Shown here piece after piece: positions 6,964 to 14,752 of a stretch of DNA of 28,470 bases; within the stretch, counting starts at the first letter, position 1, and every line of letters starts with the position of its first letter. Origin of the DNA: Mariniphaga sp964540165 (GTDB taxonomy: Bacteria > Bacteroidota > Bacteroidia > Bacteroidales > Prolixibacteraceae); the NCBI GenBank assembly GCA_964540165.1, contig CAZILU010000025.1, positions 1 through 28,470 of the forward strand, given 5' to 3'. The notes under the pieces were generated by a model, which saw nothing but the letters and a program-made list of their open reading frames with translations, searched no databases and was not told where the DNA came from. Position numbers and translations under genes: made by a program.

Positions 6964-7842
6964 CTAATTATTTGCAACTGGTGGTTCGTCCGGAAGCTGA
7001 TAGACCTGCTCTCTAACCCAGGCCGCCCACTCCTCGTGGGGCTTCGACCGGTCGAATTGTGTGTGGGGGATCGGTTTCCCAAACCAGATATGAATGTGGG
7101 TATTCTTATGCCGGGTGGTTTCATCGGGCAGAAAGAACATCTCCAGATTCCATTTGATGTGGAAGCGTTTGCGAAAATTGGCCATCCGATAGAAGCGGTT
7201 GGTGTTGCGGCCACTGATGAATACGGGAATCACATCGCGTTGGTATTGAATTGCTTTGGTGATGAAGTGCTTTTTCCACTCCAGATCAAGAATCCGGTTC
7301 CCAATCTTTCGTGAGGCCAGCCCCGATGGAAATATCAATATCTGTGCGTCGGACTGGTAGGCTTGCGAAAGTTTTGTCGCTGCCTCCCGGCTGTGCCCGC
7401 CATGCTTATTGATGGGAACAAAAACCTCACGCAATTGCGGTATGCTCAGCAGGATGTCGTTGGTGAGAAACTTCGGATTACCCAGCTTCTCGTCCACAGT
7501 CTTCATCAGCAGTAACCCGTCGAATCCGCCCAACGGATGGTTACTGGCAAAGATAAACTTTCCCGATGCCGGGATGTTGTTCGCTCCATGCACTGTACGT
7601 CGGATACCAAATTCAGTAACCATCTGGTTTACAAATGCCATTCCATGTATGTGGTTGTTGCGTACCAACAGATCATTGAAAAACTCAATGTGCATGATCC
7701 GTGTGATATAACGATATACAAAGCCCGGAATAAACCGCGCCAGCCCCGGATTTTTGGAGACAAACAGCTCCCGGATGTTGATCGGCCTGAATACGTTCTC
7801 TCTCTCTTCTGCCATAGCAATGCAATTAACAAAAAATGCCAT
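6964..7842 (-). CDS. glsA: Lyso-aminolipid O-acyltransferase, PlsC/OlsA (GlsA) type
   Basis: A 292-residue acyltransferase with the catalytic HPLGGFD motif (H-x4-D) near residue 101, the block FVPINKHGG and the substrate-binding block IFPSGLASRK. These are the ordered motifs of glycerolipid acyltransferases. OlsA/GlsA-type members add a second acyl chain to a lyso-amino lipid. The neighbour downstream is the matching N-acyltransferase, which supports this over phosphatidic acid synthesis. The ATG used here gives MAFFVNCIAMAEERENVF; an in-frame ATG nine codons later (7815) is an equally plausible start. Transcription is divergent from the dcw cluster, leaving a 337-bp regulatory region. Confidence 0.7.
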   Translation of the reverse strand: MAFFVNCIAMAEERENVFRPINIRELFVSKNPGLARFIPGFVYRYITRIMHIEFFNDLLVRNNHIHGMAFVNQMVTEFGIRRTVHGANNIPASGKFIFASNHPLGGFDGLLLMKTVDEKLGNPKFLTNDILLSIPQLREVFVPINKHGGHSREAATKLSQAYQSDAQILIFPSGLASRKIGNRILDLEWKKHFITKAIQYQRDVIPVFISGRNTNRFYRMANFRKRFHIKWNLEMFFLPDETTRHKNTHIHIWFGKPIPHTQFDRSKPHEEWAAWVREQVYQLPDEPPVANN

Positions 7843-7920
7843 ACAAAATAAAATGATTCGGCGTGTGATTGTGCCCGGTGGAAGATCTTTTTTTCATTAC
7901 CGGCCATTTTTTAACTTTCT

Positions 7921-7947
7921 ATCAAATCTTTTTAACCGTTATTTGAT
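7921..7947. promoter_or_regulatory. Inverted repeat in the divergent glsA/mraZ spacer
   Basis: ATCAAAT (7921-7927) and ATTTGAT (7941-7947) form a perfect 7-bp inverted repeat with a 13-bp spacer, about 80 bp upstream of the acyltransferase start. It could be a dimeric regulator site, but the sequence is AT-rich and chance is not excluded. The rest of the 7843-8100 spacer is AT-rich and shows no gene. Confidence 0.25.
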
Positions 7948-8100
7948 CGTTTCAGGCAAGTTATTAACGGCTGTTGATAAAACATTTTCGATTTTAAAAT
8001 ATTGATAAACAATTTGTAATATTATGATCGGTTGATGTTCTGAACCATTTTCCAACAGATAATTAACATTTTTTCAACAGGTCGGTTATTGGTAAGGTTG

Positions 8101-8140
8101 TGGAATAAAGTGGAATGAAGTGGAATAATATGGAATAAAT
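8101..8140 (+). promoter_or_regulatory. MraZ operator: four 10-bp TGGAA direct repeats
   Basis: Four contiguous 10-bp units (TGGAATAAAG, TGGAATGAAG, TGGAATAATA, TGGAATAAAT) stop 39 bases before the mraZ ATG. MraZ binds short direct repeats with 10-bp spacing in its own promoter (TGGGA-N5 type in Escherichia coli, AAAGTGG type in mollicutes). Core, period, copy number and position all fit, so this is very likely the autoregulatory site for the dcw cluster. Confidence 0.75.
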
Positions 8141-8143
8141 TCT

Positions 8144-8151
8144 TATTTTTA
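8144..8151 (+). promoter_or_regulatory. Probable -7 element of the mraZ promoter
   Basis: TATTTTTA differs from the TAnnTTTG consensus only in the last base and lies 28 bases before the mraZ ATG. No TTTG is seen at the expected -33 position; the MraZ repeats cover that place, which would suit repression by promoter occlusion. Confidence 0.4.
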
Positions 8152-8179
8152 CCGATACGAATAAAGAGTGTGATATCAG

Positions 8180-8638
8180 ATGACAGAGTTTACAGGGACA
8201 TACAGTGCGACGATCGACGACAAGGGTCGGATTGTTCTACCATCGGCCTTCAAGAAGGAGATGGGTGATATGGCCTCTGAGCCTCTGGTCATTGAGCGCA
8301 ATCTATTTAAGAACTGTCTGGATATCTATCCCGAGCGTTTTTGGAAGGATCGGGTAGAGGCATTTAAGAGTACGCTGGATCCGTTCGATGAGGATGACGA
8401 TGCTTTTCTGCAGTTTTTCTACGAAAACTTCATCAAGTTGGGCATGGCAGTCAACGGGCGGATCAATATTCCGTCGGACTACCTGGGATATGCCGGGCTG
8501 CAGAAGAATGCCCGGCTCATTGGCATGGGGCACTCCATTCGTATGTGGGATCTCACTGTTTATGAGAGTCAGCGGATGGATAAGTCGACGTTTGCACAGC
8601 GGTTTAAGGAGCGAAGAAAACAGAAGGGGGCAGAGTAG
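8180..8638 (+). CDS. mraZ: Transcriptional regulator MraZ
   Basis: A 152-residue protein with the two tandem AbrB-like half domains of MraZ. The first has the typical DDKGRIVLPSAF; the second has VNGRINIPSDYLGYAGL, where the usual Asp is Val. MraZ forms a ring that binds direct repeats in front of its own operon and represses dcw genes. It is the first gene of the cluster, and four matching repeats lie upstream. The rsmH ATG follows the mraZ stop with no gap, which implies coupled translation. Confidence 0.95.
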   Translation: MTEFTGTYSATIDDKGRIVLPSAFKKEMGDMASEPLVIERNLFKNCLDIYPERFWKDRVEAFKSTLDPFDEDDDAFLQFFYENFIKLGMAVNGRINIPSDYLGYAGLQKNARLIGMGHSIRMWDLTVYESQRMDKSTFAQRFKERRKQKGAE

Positions 8639-9541
8639 ATGACACAACCGTATCACATACCGGTGATGGCTGGGGAGAGCATTGAGGGGCTGAATCTCTT
8701 TCCGGGGGCGCGGGTGGTAGATGCCACGTACGGAGGGGGAGGACACGCCCGCCTGATTCTGGAAGCGCTGGGCCATGGAAAGCTGTTTGCCTTCGATCAG
8801 GATGAGGATGCTGCCGGTAATGTAATAGATGACGACCGGCTTTTTTTTATCCGTCACAATTTCAGGTACCTCCGCAATTTTCTTCGCTATTATAATGTAG
8901 AACAGGTAGATGCCGTTTTGGCCGATCTGGGAGTCTCGTCTCACGATTTTGATGTAGCGGAGCGGGGCTTTTCGTACCGTTTTGATGACCGGCTCGATAT
9001 GCGGATGAACCGCAATGCGGCGGTCGATGCAGCGCAGGTTGTCAACACGTATCGTGAGGAGCAGCTTGCATCGGTTTTCCGGCTATATGGTGAGATCACC
9101 AATGCCGGGCGCCTGGCGGCGGAGGTGGTGAAGGCACGAGGTGAAGCACCGGTGAAAACGACCGGGCGGCTGCGTACCATCGCTGCCCGTTGTGTGTCGC
9201 CAAAGCATGAGAACAGCTATCTGGCGCGGGTTTTCCAGGCGCTGCGGATCGAGGTAAACGATGAGATGGAGGCTTTGAAGGAGTTTTTGATGGCTGCCCG
9301 CGACCTGCTGGTCCCCGGTGGCCGGTTGGTGGGTATCTCCTATCACAGTCTGGAAGATCGTCTCTGTAAGAACTTCTTAAAGACCGGAAACTTTGATGGC
9401 CGGGTGGAGAAGGATTTTTACGGTCATGTGCAGGGTTCATTCCGGCTGATCAACCGGAAGGTGATCGTGCCGGGTGCCGATGAGATAGCCCGAAACGTGC
9501 GGGCACGCAGTGCCAAATTGAGAATTGCTGAAAAGATATGA
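8639..9541 (+). CDS. rsmH: 16S rRNA (cytosine-1402-N4)-methyltransferase RsmH
   Basis: A 300-residue protein of normal length. It shows HIPVM near the start, the SAM-binding VVDATYGGGGHARLIL, the VDAVLADLGVSSHDFD motif followed by RGFSYRFDDRLDMRMN, the RVFQALRIEVNDEM motif and SYHSLEDR. RsmH (MraW) methylates N4 of C1402 in the decoding centre of 16S rRNA, and is a conserved second gene of dcw clusters. Its stop overlaps the region just before the ftsL-like start. Confidence 0.97.
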   Translation: MTQPYHIPVMAGESIEGLNLFPGARVVDATYGGGGHARLILEALGHGKLFAFDQDEDAAGNVIDDDRLFFIRHNFRYLRNFLRYYNVEQVDAVLADLGVSSHDFDVAERGFSYRFDDRLDMRMNRNAAVDAAQVVNTYREEQLASVFRLYGEITNAGRLAAEVVKARGEAPVKTTGRLRTIAARCVSPKHENSYLARVFQALRIEVNDEMEALKEFLMAARDLLVPGGRLVGISYHSLEDRLCKNFLKTGNFDGRVEKDFYGHVQGSFRLINRKVIVPGADEIARNVRARSAKLRIAEKI

Positions 9542-9542
9542 T

Positions 9543-9917
9543 ATGACAGAGCAGGCAAAAAGCAGTAAAAAGAGGCCGGGAGTGAAGTCGTTTTTAGGGG
9601 GGACCATCCTCACCGATGAACGCTTTACGCGGCAGTTGCCGTTCCTCGGACTGCTGGCTTTTTTTGCGTTGGTGCTGATCACCAACCGCAACTGGTCGGA
9701 GCGTACCATCCGTCAGATCGAGGTGGTTGAAGACAAGCTTGATGAACTGCGCTCCGAGTCGATCACCCTCTCGGCTCGCCTCATGGATGCCAGCAGGCCT
9801 TCTGAGGTGATCGAGCGGGTGGAGCAGGCAGGTATCGGACTGGAGGAGCCGGTGCGGCCTCCGCAGAAAATAGTAATTGAGAAAAAGAGAAAATGGTGGA
9901 TATTCGGAAATCGATAG
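9543..9917 (+). CDS. ftsL: FtsL-like division protein (Bacteroidota type)
   Basis: About 124 residues from the ATG at 9543, which overlaps the end of rsmH by no base; an upstream in-frame TTG at 9525 would overlap rsmH and is less likely. A basic cytoplasmic N-terminus is followed by one membrane helix (QLPFLGLLAFFALVLITN), then a short coiled coil (RQIEVVEDKLDELRSESITL) and a Lys/Arg/Trp tail. This layout and its place between rsmH and ftsI fit FtsL, which bridges FtsB/FtsQ to the FtsWI synthase. Primary sequence is poorly conserved in this family, so the call rests on topology and position. Its 3' end overlaps the ftsI start by 25 bp. Confidence 0.8.
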   Translation: MTEQAKSSKKRPGVKSFLGGTILTDERFTRQLPFLGLLAFFALVLITNRNWSERTIRQIEVVEDKLDELRSESITLSARLMDASRPSEVIERVEQAGIGLEEPVRPPQKIVIEKKRKWWIFGNR

Positions 9918-12022
9918 TATCGCGTTACGCCATCATCTACTTCTTCCTTTTGTTGTTTGGACTGGTAGTGGTGGTTAATATGGTCTCTGTACAGCAGATC
10001 AAAAATGATCGTTGGGAGCAGATCGCCAAAAATCTGAAGGAGCACACCGTAACGGTCGATCCGATTCGCGGCAACATCTGTGCCGACGATGGCAGCGTGC
10101 TGGCTACGTCGGTGCCGGGGTACTACGTGCGAATCGACCTGGCTTCTGAAGGGGTGAAGCGGGTATACAGCGAAGAGAGTGATTCCCTGGCCTATTACCT
10201 CTCGCGCTTCTTTGGCGATGCTTCCAGGGCTGAGTACAATCAACGGCTAAATACCGCATACCGCAACAACAACCGCGGCTTTATGCTCACTCCGCGCAAG
10301 GTCGACTATCAGGAGCTGCAGGAGATTAAGAAGTTCCCGATCCTGCGCCGTGGCCGTTTTGGCGGGGGGATGATCCTTGAGCAGGAGAACCACCGGGTGA
10401 CCCCGTTGGGATCGCTGGCGCTTCGCACCATTGGAGATCTCAATAAAGGAGCTTATGGCGGCGTGCACGGGAATATCGGATATACCGGTTTAGAGGGGGC
10501 TTACGAGCAGTACCTGAAAGGAAAAGAGGGGATCAGCTATCGGCAGAACCTCTCCGGTCGATGGGTCACCCGTACCGAGATCGAGCCCGAAGATGGCATG
10601 GATCTTATCACTACGATTAATGTAAAGTTACAGGATATCGTAGAGAGTGCCCTTCTGCGGAACCTGCGTAAGCATGAGGCCGACTGGGGTACAGCTATTC
10701 TGATGGAGGTGAAGACCGGTGAGATCAAAGCGGTTGCCAATCTGGGCAAGGAGAATGGAGACTATACCGAAAATTACAACTATGCCCTGGGGAACCAGGG
10801 GTGTTATGAGCCGGGTTCCACCTTTAAGCTGATGTCGCTGATGGCAGCGCTGGAGGACGGACTGGTAGATACCGCCGATGTATTCGATACCGGCAGCGGC
10901 GTTTGGAAATACCGCGACCGCACCATCTACGACAGCGATTACCGCTATGGCGGGCATGGGCCGATGACGCTGAATCAGATCTTTGAAAAGTCGTCGAACG
11001 TTGGTGTGGCGAAGATCATCACCTCGGTTTACGATAAGAACCCGAAGGCTTTTGTGGATCGCATCTACGGCTTTGGGCTCAACAAGCCGTTGGGGCTGGA
11101 AATTAAGGGGGAGGGGAAGCCCTATTTCAAATATCCGGGCGATGCCGACTGGTGGGGAACCACCCTTGCCTGGATGTCGTACGGATATGAATCGAAGATG
11201 ACCCCGTTGCAGATCCTTACCTTTTATAATGCCGTGGCAAACGATGGGAAGATGGTGAAGCCGGTGTTGGTAAGGGAGATCCGCGATAACGGAGTGTTGG
11301 TACGTCAGTTCAGGAATGAAGTGCTTAACCCGATGATTGCCACTCGTGAAACGATCGGAAAGGCGCAACGGATGCTGGAAGGAGTATGCGAGCGAGGTAC
11401 CGGCCGCTCTTTGCAGAACCCCTGGTTTCGCATTGCCGGCAAAACCGGTACGGCGCAGATCGCCACTGGTACGGGCGGTTATCAGAAAGGGATGTACCTG
11501 GCCTCTTTTGCCGGATACTTTCCAGCCGATGACCCGAAATACTCCATCATAGTGACCATCAACAATCCCAGAAGCGGAGCTTTTTACGGCGGCTCTGTTG
11601 CCGGGCCGGTGTTTAAGGAGATTGCCGAGCGGGTTTATGCGGTGACCAATCTTTACGAAGAGGCAGATGCTGAAGCGTCTGACACCCTTCAAAGGGAGGT
11701 ACTGCCCGACATTAAAACAGGAAACTACAACGATATTATCCGGGTGGCCGAGGCGTTGAAGATTGAGAATATCTCCGGAGCCCCGGGAACGCTGCTGGCA
11801 TCTGCCAAAAGAGAGAACGACCGGCTGGTACTCAACGAGGTGACGATCGCCGAAGGGCGGGTGCCCGATGTGCGCGGAATGGGCGCTACCGATGCGGTTT
11901 TTATTCTTGAGAATGCCGGTCTGAGGGCCCATATCAAGGGCACCGGCAAGGTGCGGCAGCAGTCGCTGACACCTGGATCGGGGTACAGCCGGGGGGCCAA
12001 TGTCTATCTTACATTAGAGTGA
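9893..12022 (+). CDS. ftsI: Division transpeptidase FtsI (PBP2/PBP3) with a C-terminal PASTA domain
   Basis: A 709-residue class B penicillin-binding protein. A single N-terminal membrane helix spans residues 12-32. A pedestal/dimerisation region (about 50-220) contains TVDPIRGNICADDG. The transpeptidase domain has catalytic STFK (Ser309-Lys312), SSN (367-369) and KTGT (517-520). Residues about 656-709 form one PASTA domain beginning VPDVRGMGATDAV. It cross-links septal peptidoglycan with FtsW, encoded four genes downstream. The PASTA tail is usual for Gram-positive PBPs and also common in Bacteroidota FtsI, so it is not a sign of transfer. The ATG at 9893 lies inside ftsL, implying translational coupling; murE begins 1 bp after the stop. 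Confidence 0.97.
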   Translation: MVDIRKSIVSRYAIIYFFLLLFGLVVVVNMVSVQQIKNDRWEQIAKNLKEHTVTVDPIRGNICADDGSVLATSVPGYYVRIDLASEGVKRVYSEESDSLAYYLSRFFGDASRAEYNQRLNTAYRNNNRGFMLTPRKVDYQELQEIKKFPILRRGRFGGGMILEQENHRVTPLGSLALRTIGDLNKGAYGGVHGNIGYTGLEGAYEQYLKGKEGISYRQNLSGRWVTRTEIEPEDGMDLITTINVKLQDIVESALLRNLRKHEADWGTAILMEVKTGEIKAVANLGKENGDYTENYNYALGNQGCYEPGSTFKLMSLMAALEDGLVDTADVFDTGSGVWKYRDRTIYDSDYRYGGHGPMTLNQIFEKSSNVGVAKIITSVYDKNPKAFVDRIYGFGLNKPLGLEIKGEGKPYFKYPGDADWWGTTLAWMSYGYESKMTPLQILTFYNAVANDGKMVKPVLVREIRDNGVLVRQFRNEVLNPMIATRETIGKAQRMLEGVCERGTGRSLQNPWFRIAGKTGTAQIATGTGGYQKGMYLASFAGYFPADDPKYSIIVTINNPRSGAFYGGSVAGPVFKEIAERVYAVTNLYEEADAEASDTLQREVLPDIKTGNYNDIIRVAEALKIENISGAPGTLLASAKRENDRLVLNEVTIAEGRVPDVRGMGATDAVFILENAGLRAHIKGTGKVRQQSLTPGSGYSRGANVYLTLE

Positions 12023-12023
12023 T

Positions 12024-13487
12024 ATGAAGTTAACAGAACTGTTGAAAAATATAGAGGTGCAGGAGGTGCAGGGTGATGACTCCGTTGAGGTGACATCGAT
12101 TACCTTCGACTCACGCCGGGTGAAGCCGGGAGCGGCATTTATTGCTCAGCGGGGGTTGCACGCAGACGGACACCGGTATATCGGCCAGGCCATCGCCCAG
12201 GGGGCTGTGGCTGTTTTCTGCGAAGAGCTGCCGCCGGAGACTGGCGACCGGGTGTCCGGTGTGACCTGCATCCGGGTGGCCGATACTGCCGCAGCTGCCG
12301 GGTTGTTAGCCTCTGCCTTTCATGGCTTTCCATCGCGCCGGATGCAGGTAGTAGGCATTACCGGAACCAATGGAAAGACCAGCATTGCCACACTGCTCTA
12401 TCGCATGTTCCGGGAGCTGGGTTACCATGTCGGTCTGATATCTACCATCTCTTACCGCATTGACGACCGGGAGGAAACAGCCTCGCACACTACGCCTGAC
12501 GCCTTGAAGATCCAGGAACTGATGGCAGAGATGGTTGCCGGGGGATGCACCTACTGTTTTATGGAGGTGAGCTCTCACGCCGTGCAGCAACGGCGGATCG
12601 ATGGCATTGTCTATGCCGGCGGGGTTTTTACCAACCTCACCCACGACCACCTGGATTACCACAAGACATTTGCTGAATACCTGAAAGCAAAACAGCGCTT
12701 TTTTGACCAGCTTCCAGCCGGAGCTTTTGCCCTCACCAACGCCGATGATAAAAATGGCATGGTGATGGTTCAGAACAGTAAAGCCCGCAAACTGACCTAC
12801 TCGAACCGCACGATCGCCGATTATGGCTGTCGCGTGATGGAGACCCATTTTAACGGTATGCTGCTGAACATCGACGGACAGGAGGTGTGGACCCGGTTTG
12901 TCGGGGCGTTTAATGCTTCCAACCTGCTGGCGGTGTATGGCGTTGCTGTTAATCTGGGTGTGGAGCCCGCAGAGGTGCTGCGGATCCTCAGCAACCTGGA
13001 GCCGGTGAAGGGGCGCTTCGAAACGGTGCGCAGCATCGACGGGCGACTGGCCATTGTTGATTACGCCCATACACCCGATGCCCTGAAGAACGTGCTGACG
13101 GCTATCGATGGGTTGCGCACCCGCAAGGAGCTGGTGATCACGGTGGTGGGAGCCGGTGGCGACCGCGACAGGAGCAAACGGCCGGAGATGGCGCAAGAAG
13201 CGGTGGCGGGAAGCGATAAGGTGATTCTTACATCCGACAACCCGCGCAGCGAAGAGCCCGCGCAGATCATTCGCGACATGGAGGCAGGCGTGAAGCCTAA
13301 GGAGAGAAACCGCGTGGTGTCGATCGAAAACCGGCGGGAGGCGATCCGCACAGCCGCTATGATGGCTCAGCCGGGCGATATCATCCTGATTGCCGGGAAA
13401 GGACATGAAAACTACCAGGAAGTACAGGGTGTCAGGCACCACTTCGATGACATGGAAGAGATAAAACGCTGTTTTGGAATCGATTAA
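12024..13487 (+). CDS. murE: UDP-MurNAc-tripeptide ligase MurE, meso-diaminopimelate type
   Basis: A 487-residue Mur ligase. The ATP loop GITGTNGKTS is at 111-120, the carbamylated-lysine region YLKAKQRFF near 219-227, and the amino-acid selectivity motif DNPR at 405-408. DNPR is the signature of enzymes that add meso-diaminopimelate to UDP-MurNAc-L-Ala-D-Glu (lysine-adding enzymes differ here), so the peptidoglycan should be of the mDAP type. The enzyme is cytoplasmic. It sits between ftsI and mraY with a 1-bp and a 13-bp gap. Confidence 0.97.
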   Translation: MKLTELLKNIEVQEVQGDDSVEVTSITFDSRRVKPGAAFIAQRGLHADGHRYIGQAIAQGAVAVFCEELPPETGDRVSGVTCIRVADTAAAAGLLASAFHGFPSRRMQVVGITGTNGKTSIATLLYRMFRELGYHVGLISTISYRIDDREETASHTTPDALKIQELMAEMVAGGCTYCFMEVSSHAVQQRRIDGIVYAGGVFTNLTHDHLDYHKTFAEYLKAKQRFFDQLPAGAFALTNADDKNGMVMVQNSKARKLTYSNRTIADYGCRVMETHFNGMLLNIDGQEVWTRFVGAFNASNLLAVYGVAVNLGVEPAEVLRILSNLEPVKGRFETVRSIDGRLAIVDYAHTPDALKNVLTAIDGLRTRKELVITVVGAGGDRDRSKRPEMAQEAVAGSDKVILTSDNPRSEEPAQIIRDMEAGVKPKERNRVVSIENRREAIRTAAMMAQPGDIILIAGKGHENYQEVQGVRHHFDDMEEIKRCFGID

Positions 13488-13500
13488 CTGAGAAAACGAT

Positions 13501-14751
13501 ATGTTATACTACTTGTACGAATGGCTTGAAGGCAGCAGCATCCCCGGAATCGGAATGTTTCAGTACATCTCCTTTCGCTCGGGAGCGGCTGTGATCCTGT
13601 CGCTCTTTATTACCACGGTCTTTGGTAAGAAGATGATCCGCATTCTGCAACGGAAGCAGATTGGCGAGGATGTGCGCGACCTGGGATTGGCAGGGCAGGT
13701 GCAGAAGAGCGGCACACCAACCATGGGCGGACTGATCATTCTTCTGGCGATCATCGTGCCAACGCTGCTCTTTGCGCGGTTAGACAATATCTATATTCTG
13801 CTGATGCTCATCACCACCGCCTTTTTGGGACTCATCGGCTTTATCGATGACTACATCAAGGTGTTTATGAAGAACAAAAAGGGACTTGCCGGTCGGTTTA
13901 AGATATTGGGGCAGGTTAGTCTGGGTGTTTTTGTGGCTGCCGCACTCTTTATGAGCGATGATGTGATGGTGCGGGAGCATGTGTTGTCACCCGACGGGAA
14001 AGATATGCAGCAGATGGTGGTGGATCAGCAGACTGGCGAAGAGGCGCTTCAGTTTGTTACGCGCGATGTGAAGTCGACCAAAACCACCATCCCCTTTGTT
14101 AAGAAGAACGAGTTTGACTATGCCTGGCTGGTGGCATTTGCCGGCGACGCCGCCTCCTGGCTAAAGTGGGTGGTTTATGCCCTCGCCATCATTCTGATCA
14201 TTACCGCGGTGTCGAACGCTGCCAACCTTACCGACGGGCTCGACGGACTGGCGGCAGGAACCTCCGCGATCAGCGGCGCTACCCTGGGGGTGCTGGCCTA
14301 TGTGAGTGGTAATATTATCTATGCCGACTATTTGAATATCATGTATATACCTCATGTGGGTGAGCTGACCATTTTTGTGGCAGCCTTCATCGGGGCAACG
14401 GTCGGATTTCTCTGGTACAACGCTTTTCCCGCCCAGGTATTTATGGGCGATACCGGAAGCCTGGCGTTGGGGGGGATACTGGCTGTCTTCTCCGTCATCA
14501 TCCGCAAAGAGATATTAATTCCGTTGCTGTGCGGGATCTTCCTGGTGGAGAACCTGTCGGTGATGATCCAGGTTGCCTGGTTTAAATATACAAAGCGGAA
14601 ATATGGTGAAGGGCGGAGGGTTTTTTTGATGAGCCCCATCCATCACCATTTTCAGAAAAAGGGCGTGCATGAAGCGAAAATCGTTGCCCGCTTCTGGATC
14701 ATTGGGATCCTGTTGGCGGTGCTGTCGGTTGTAACATTAAAGATTCGGTAA
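13501..14751 (+). CDS. mraY: Phospho-MurNAc-pentapeptide transferase MraY
   Basis: A 416-residue polytopic membrane enzyme that moves phospho-MurNAc-pentapeptide to undecaprenyl phosphate to make lipid I. Key motifs: SGTPTMGG, the metal-binding GFIDDYIKV, NLTDGLDGLA, FMGDTGSLALGG and the HHHFQKKG loop. It is about 55 residues longer than the Escherichia coli enzyme. The extra length is mostly a polar insertion after the third-to-fourth helices (about residues 155-205), which is common in Bacteroidota MraY. The gene ends one base before the murD GTG start. Confidence 0.97.
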   Translation: MLYYLYEWLEGSSIPGIGMFQYISFRSGAAVILSLFITTVFGKKMIRILQRKQIGEDVRDLGLAGQVQKSGTPTMGGLIILLAIIVPTLLFARLDNIYILLMLITTAFLGLIGFIDDYIKVFMKNKKGLAGRFKILGQVSLGVFVAAALFMSDDVMVREHVLSPDGKDMQQMVVDQQTGEEALQFVTRDVKSTKTTIPFVKKNEFDYAWLVAFAGDAASWLKWVVYALAIILIITAVSNAANLTDGLDGLAAGTSAISGATLGVLAYVSGNIIYADYLNIMYIPHVGELTIFVAAFIGATVGFLWYNAFPAQVFMGDTGSLALGGILAVFSVIIRKEILIPLLCGIFLVENLSVMIQVAWFKYTKRKYGEGRRVFLMSPIHHHFQKKGVHEAKIVARFWIIGILLAVLSVVTLKIR

Positions 14752-14752
14752 G

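Noticed and set aside
8000..8100. Possible DnaA boxes or replication origin in the AT-rich spacer before mraZ
   Set aside because: Several TTNTNAACA-like pieces are present, but no clear TTATCCACA box or cluster; AT-rich composition explains them.
9525..9542. Upstream TTG start for the ftsL-like gene
   Set aside because: It would place the start inside rsmH and add MLKRYD, which is not typical; the ATG at 9543 directly follows the rsmH stop.
10628..11932. 434-residue minus-strand frame inside ftsI
   Set aside because: It lies wholly opposite the transpeptidase domain with STFK, SSN and KTGT motifs; no domain is recognisable in the antisense product.
12306..13442. 378-residue minus-strand frame inside murE
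   Set aside because: Antisense shadow of a full-length MurE with all expected motifs.
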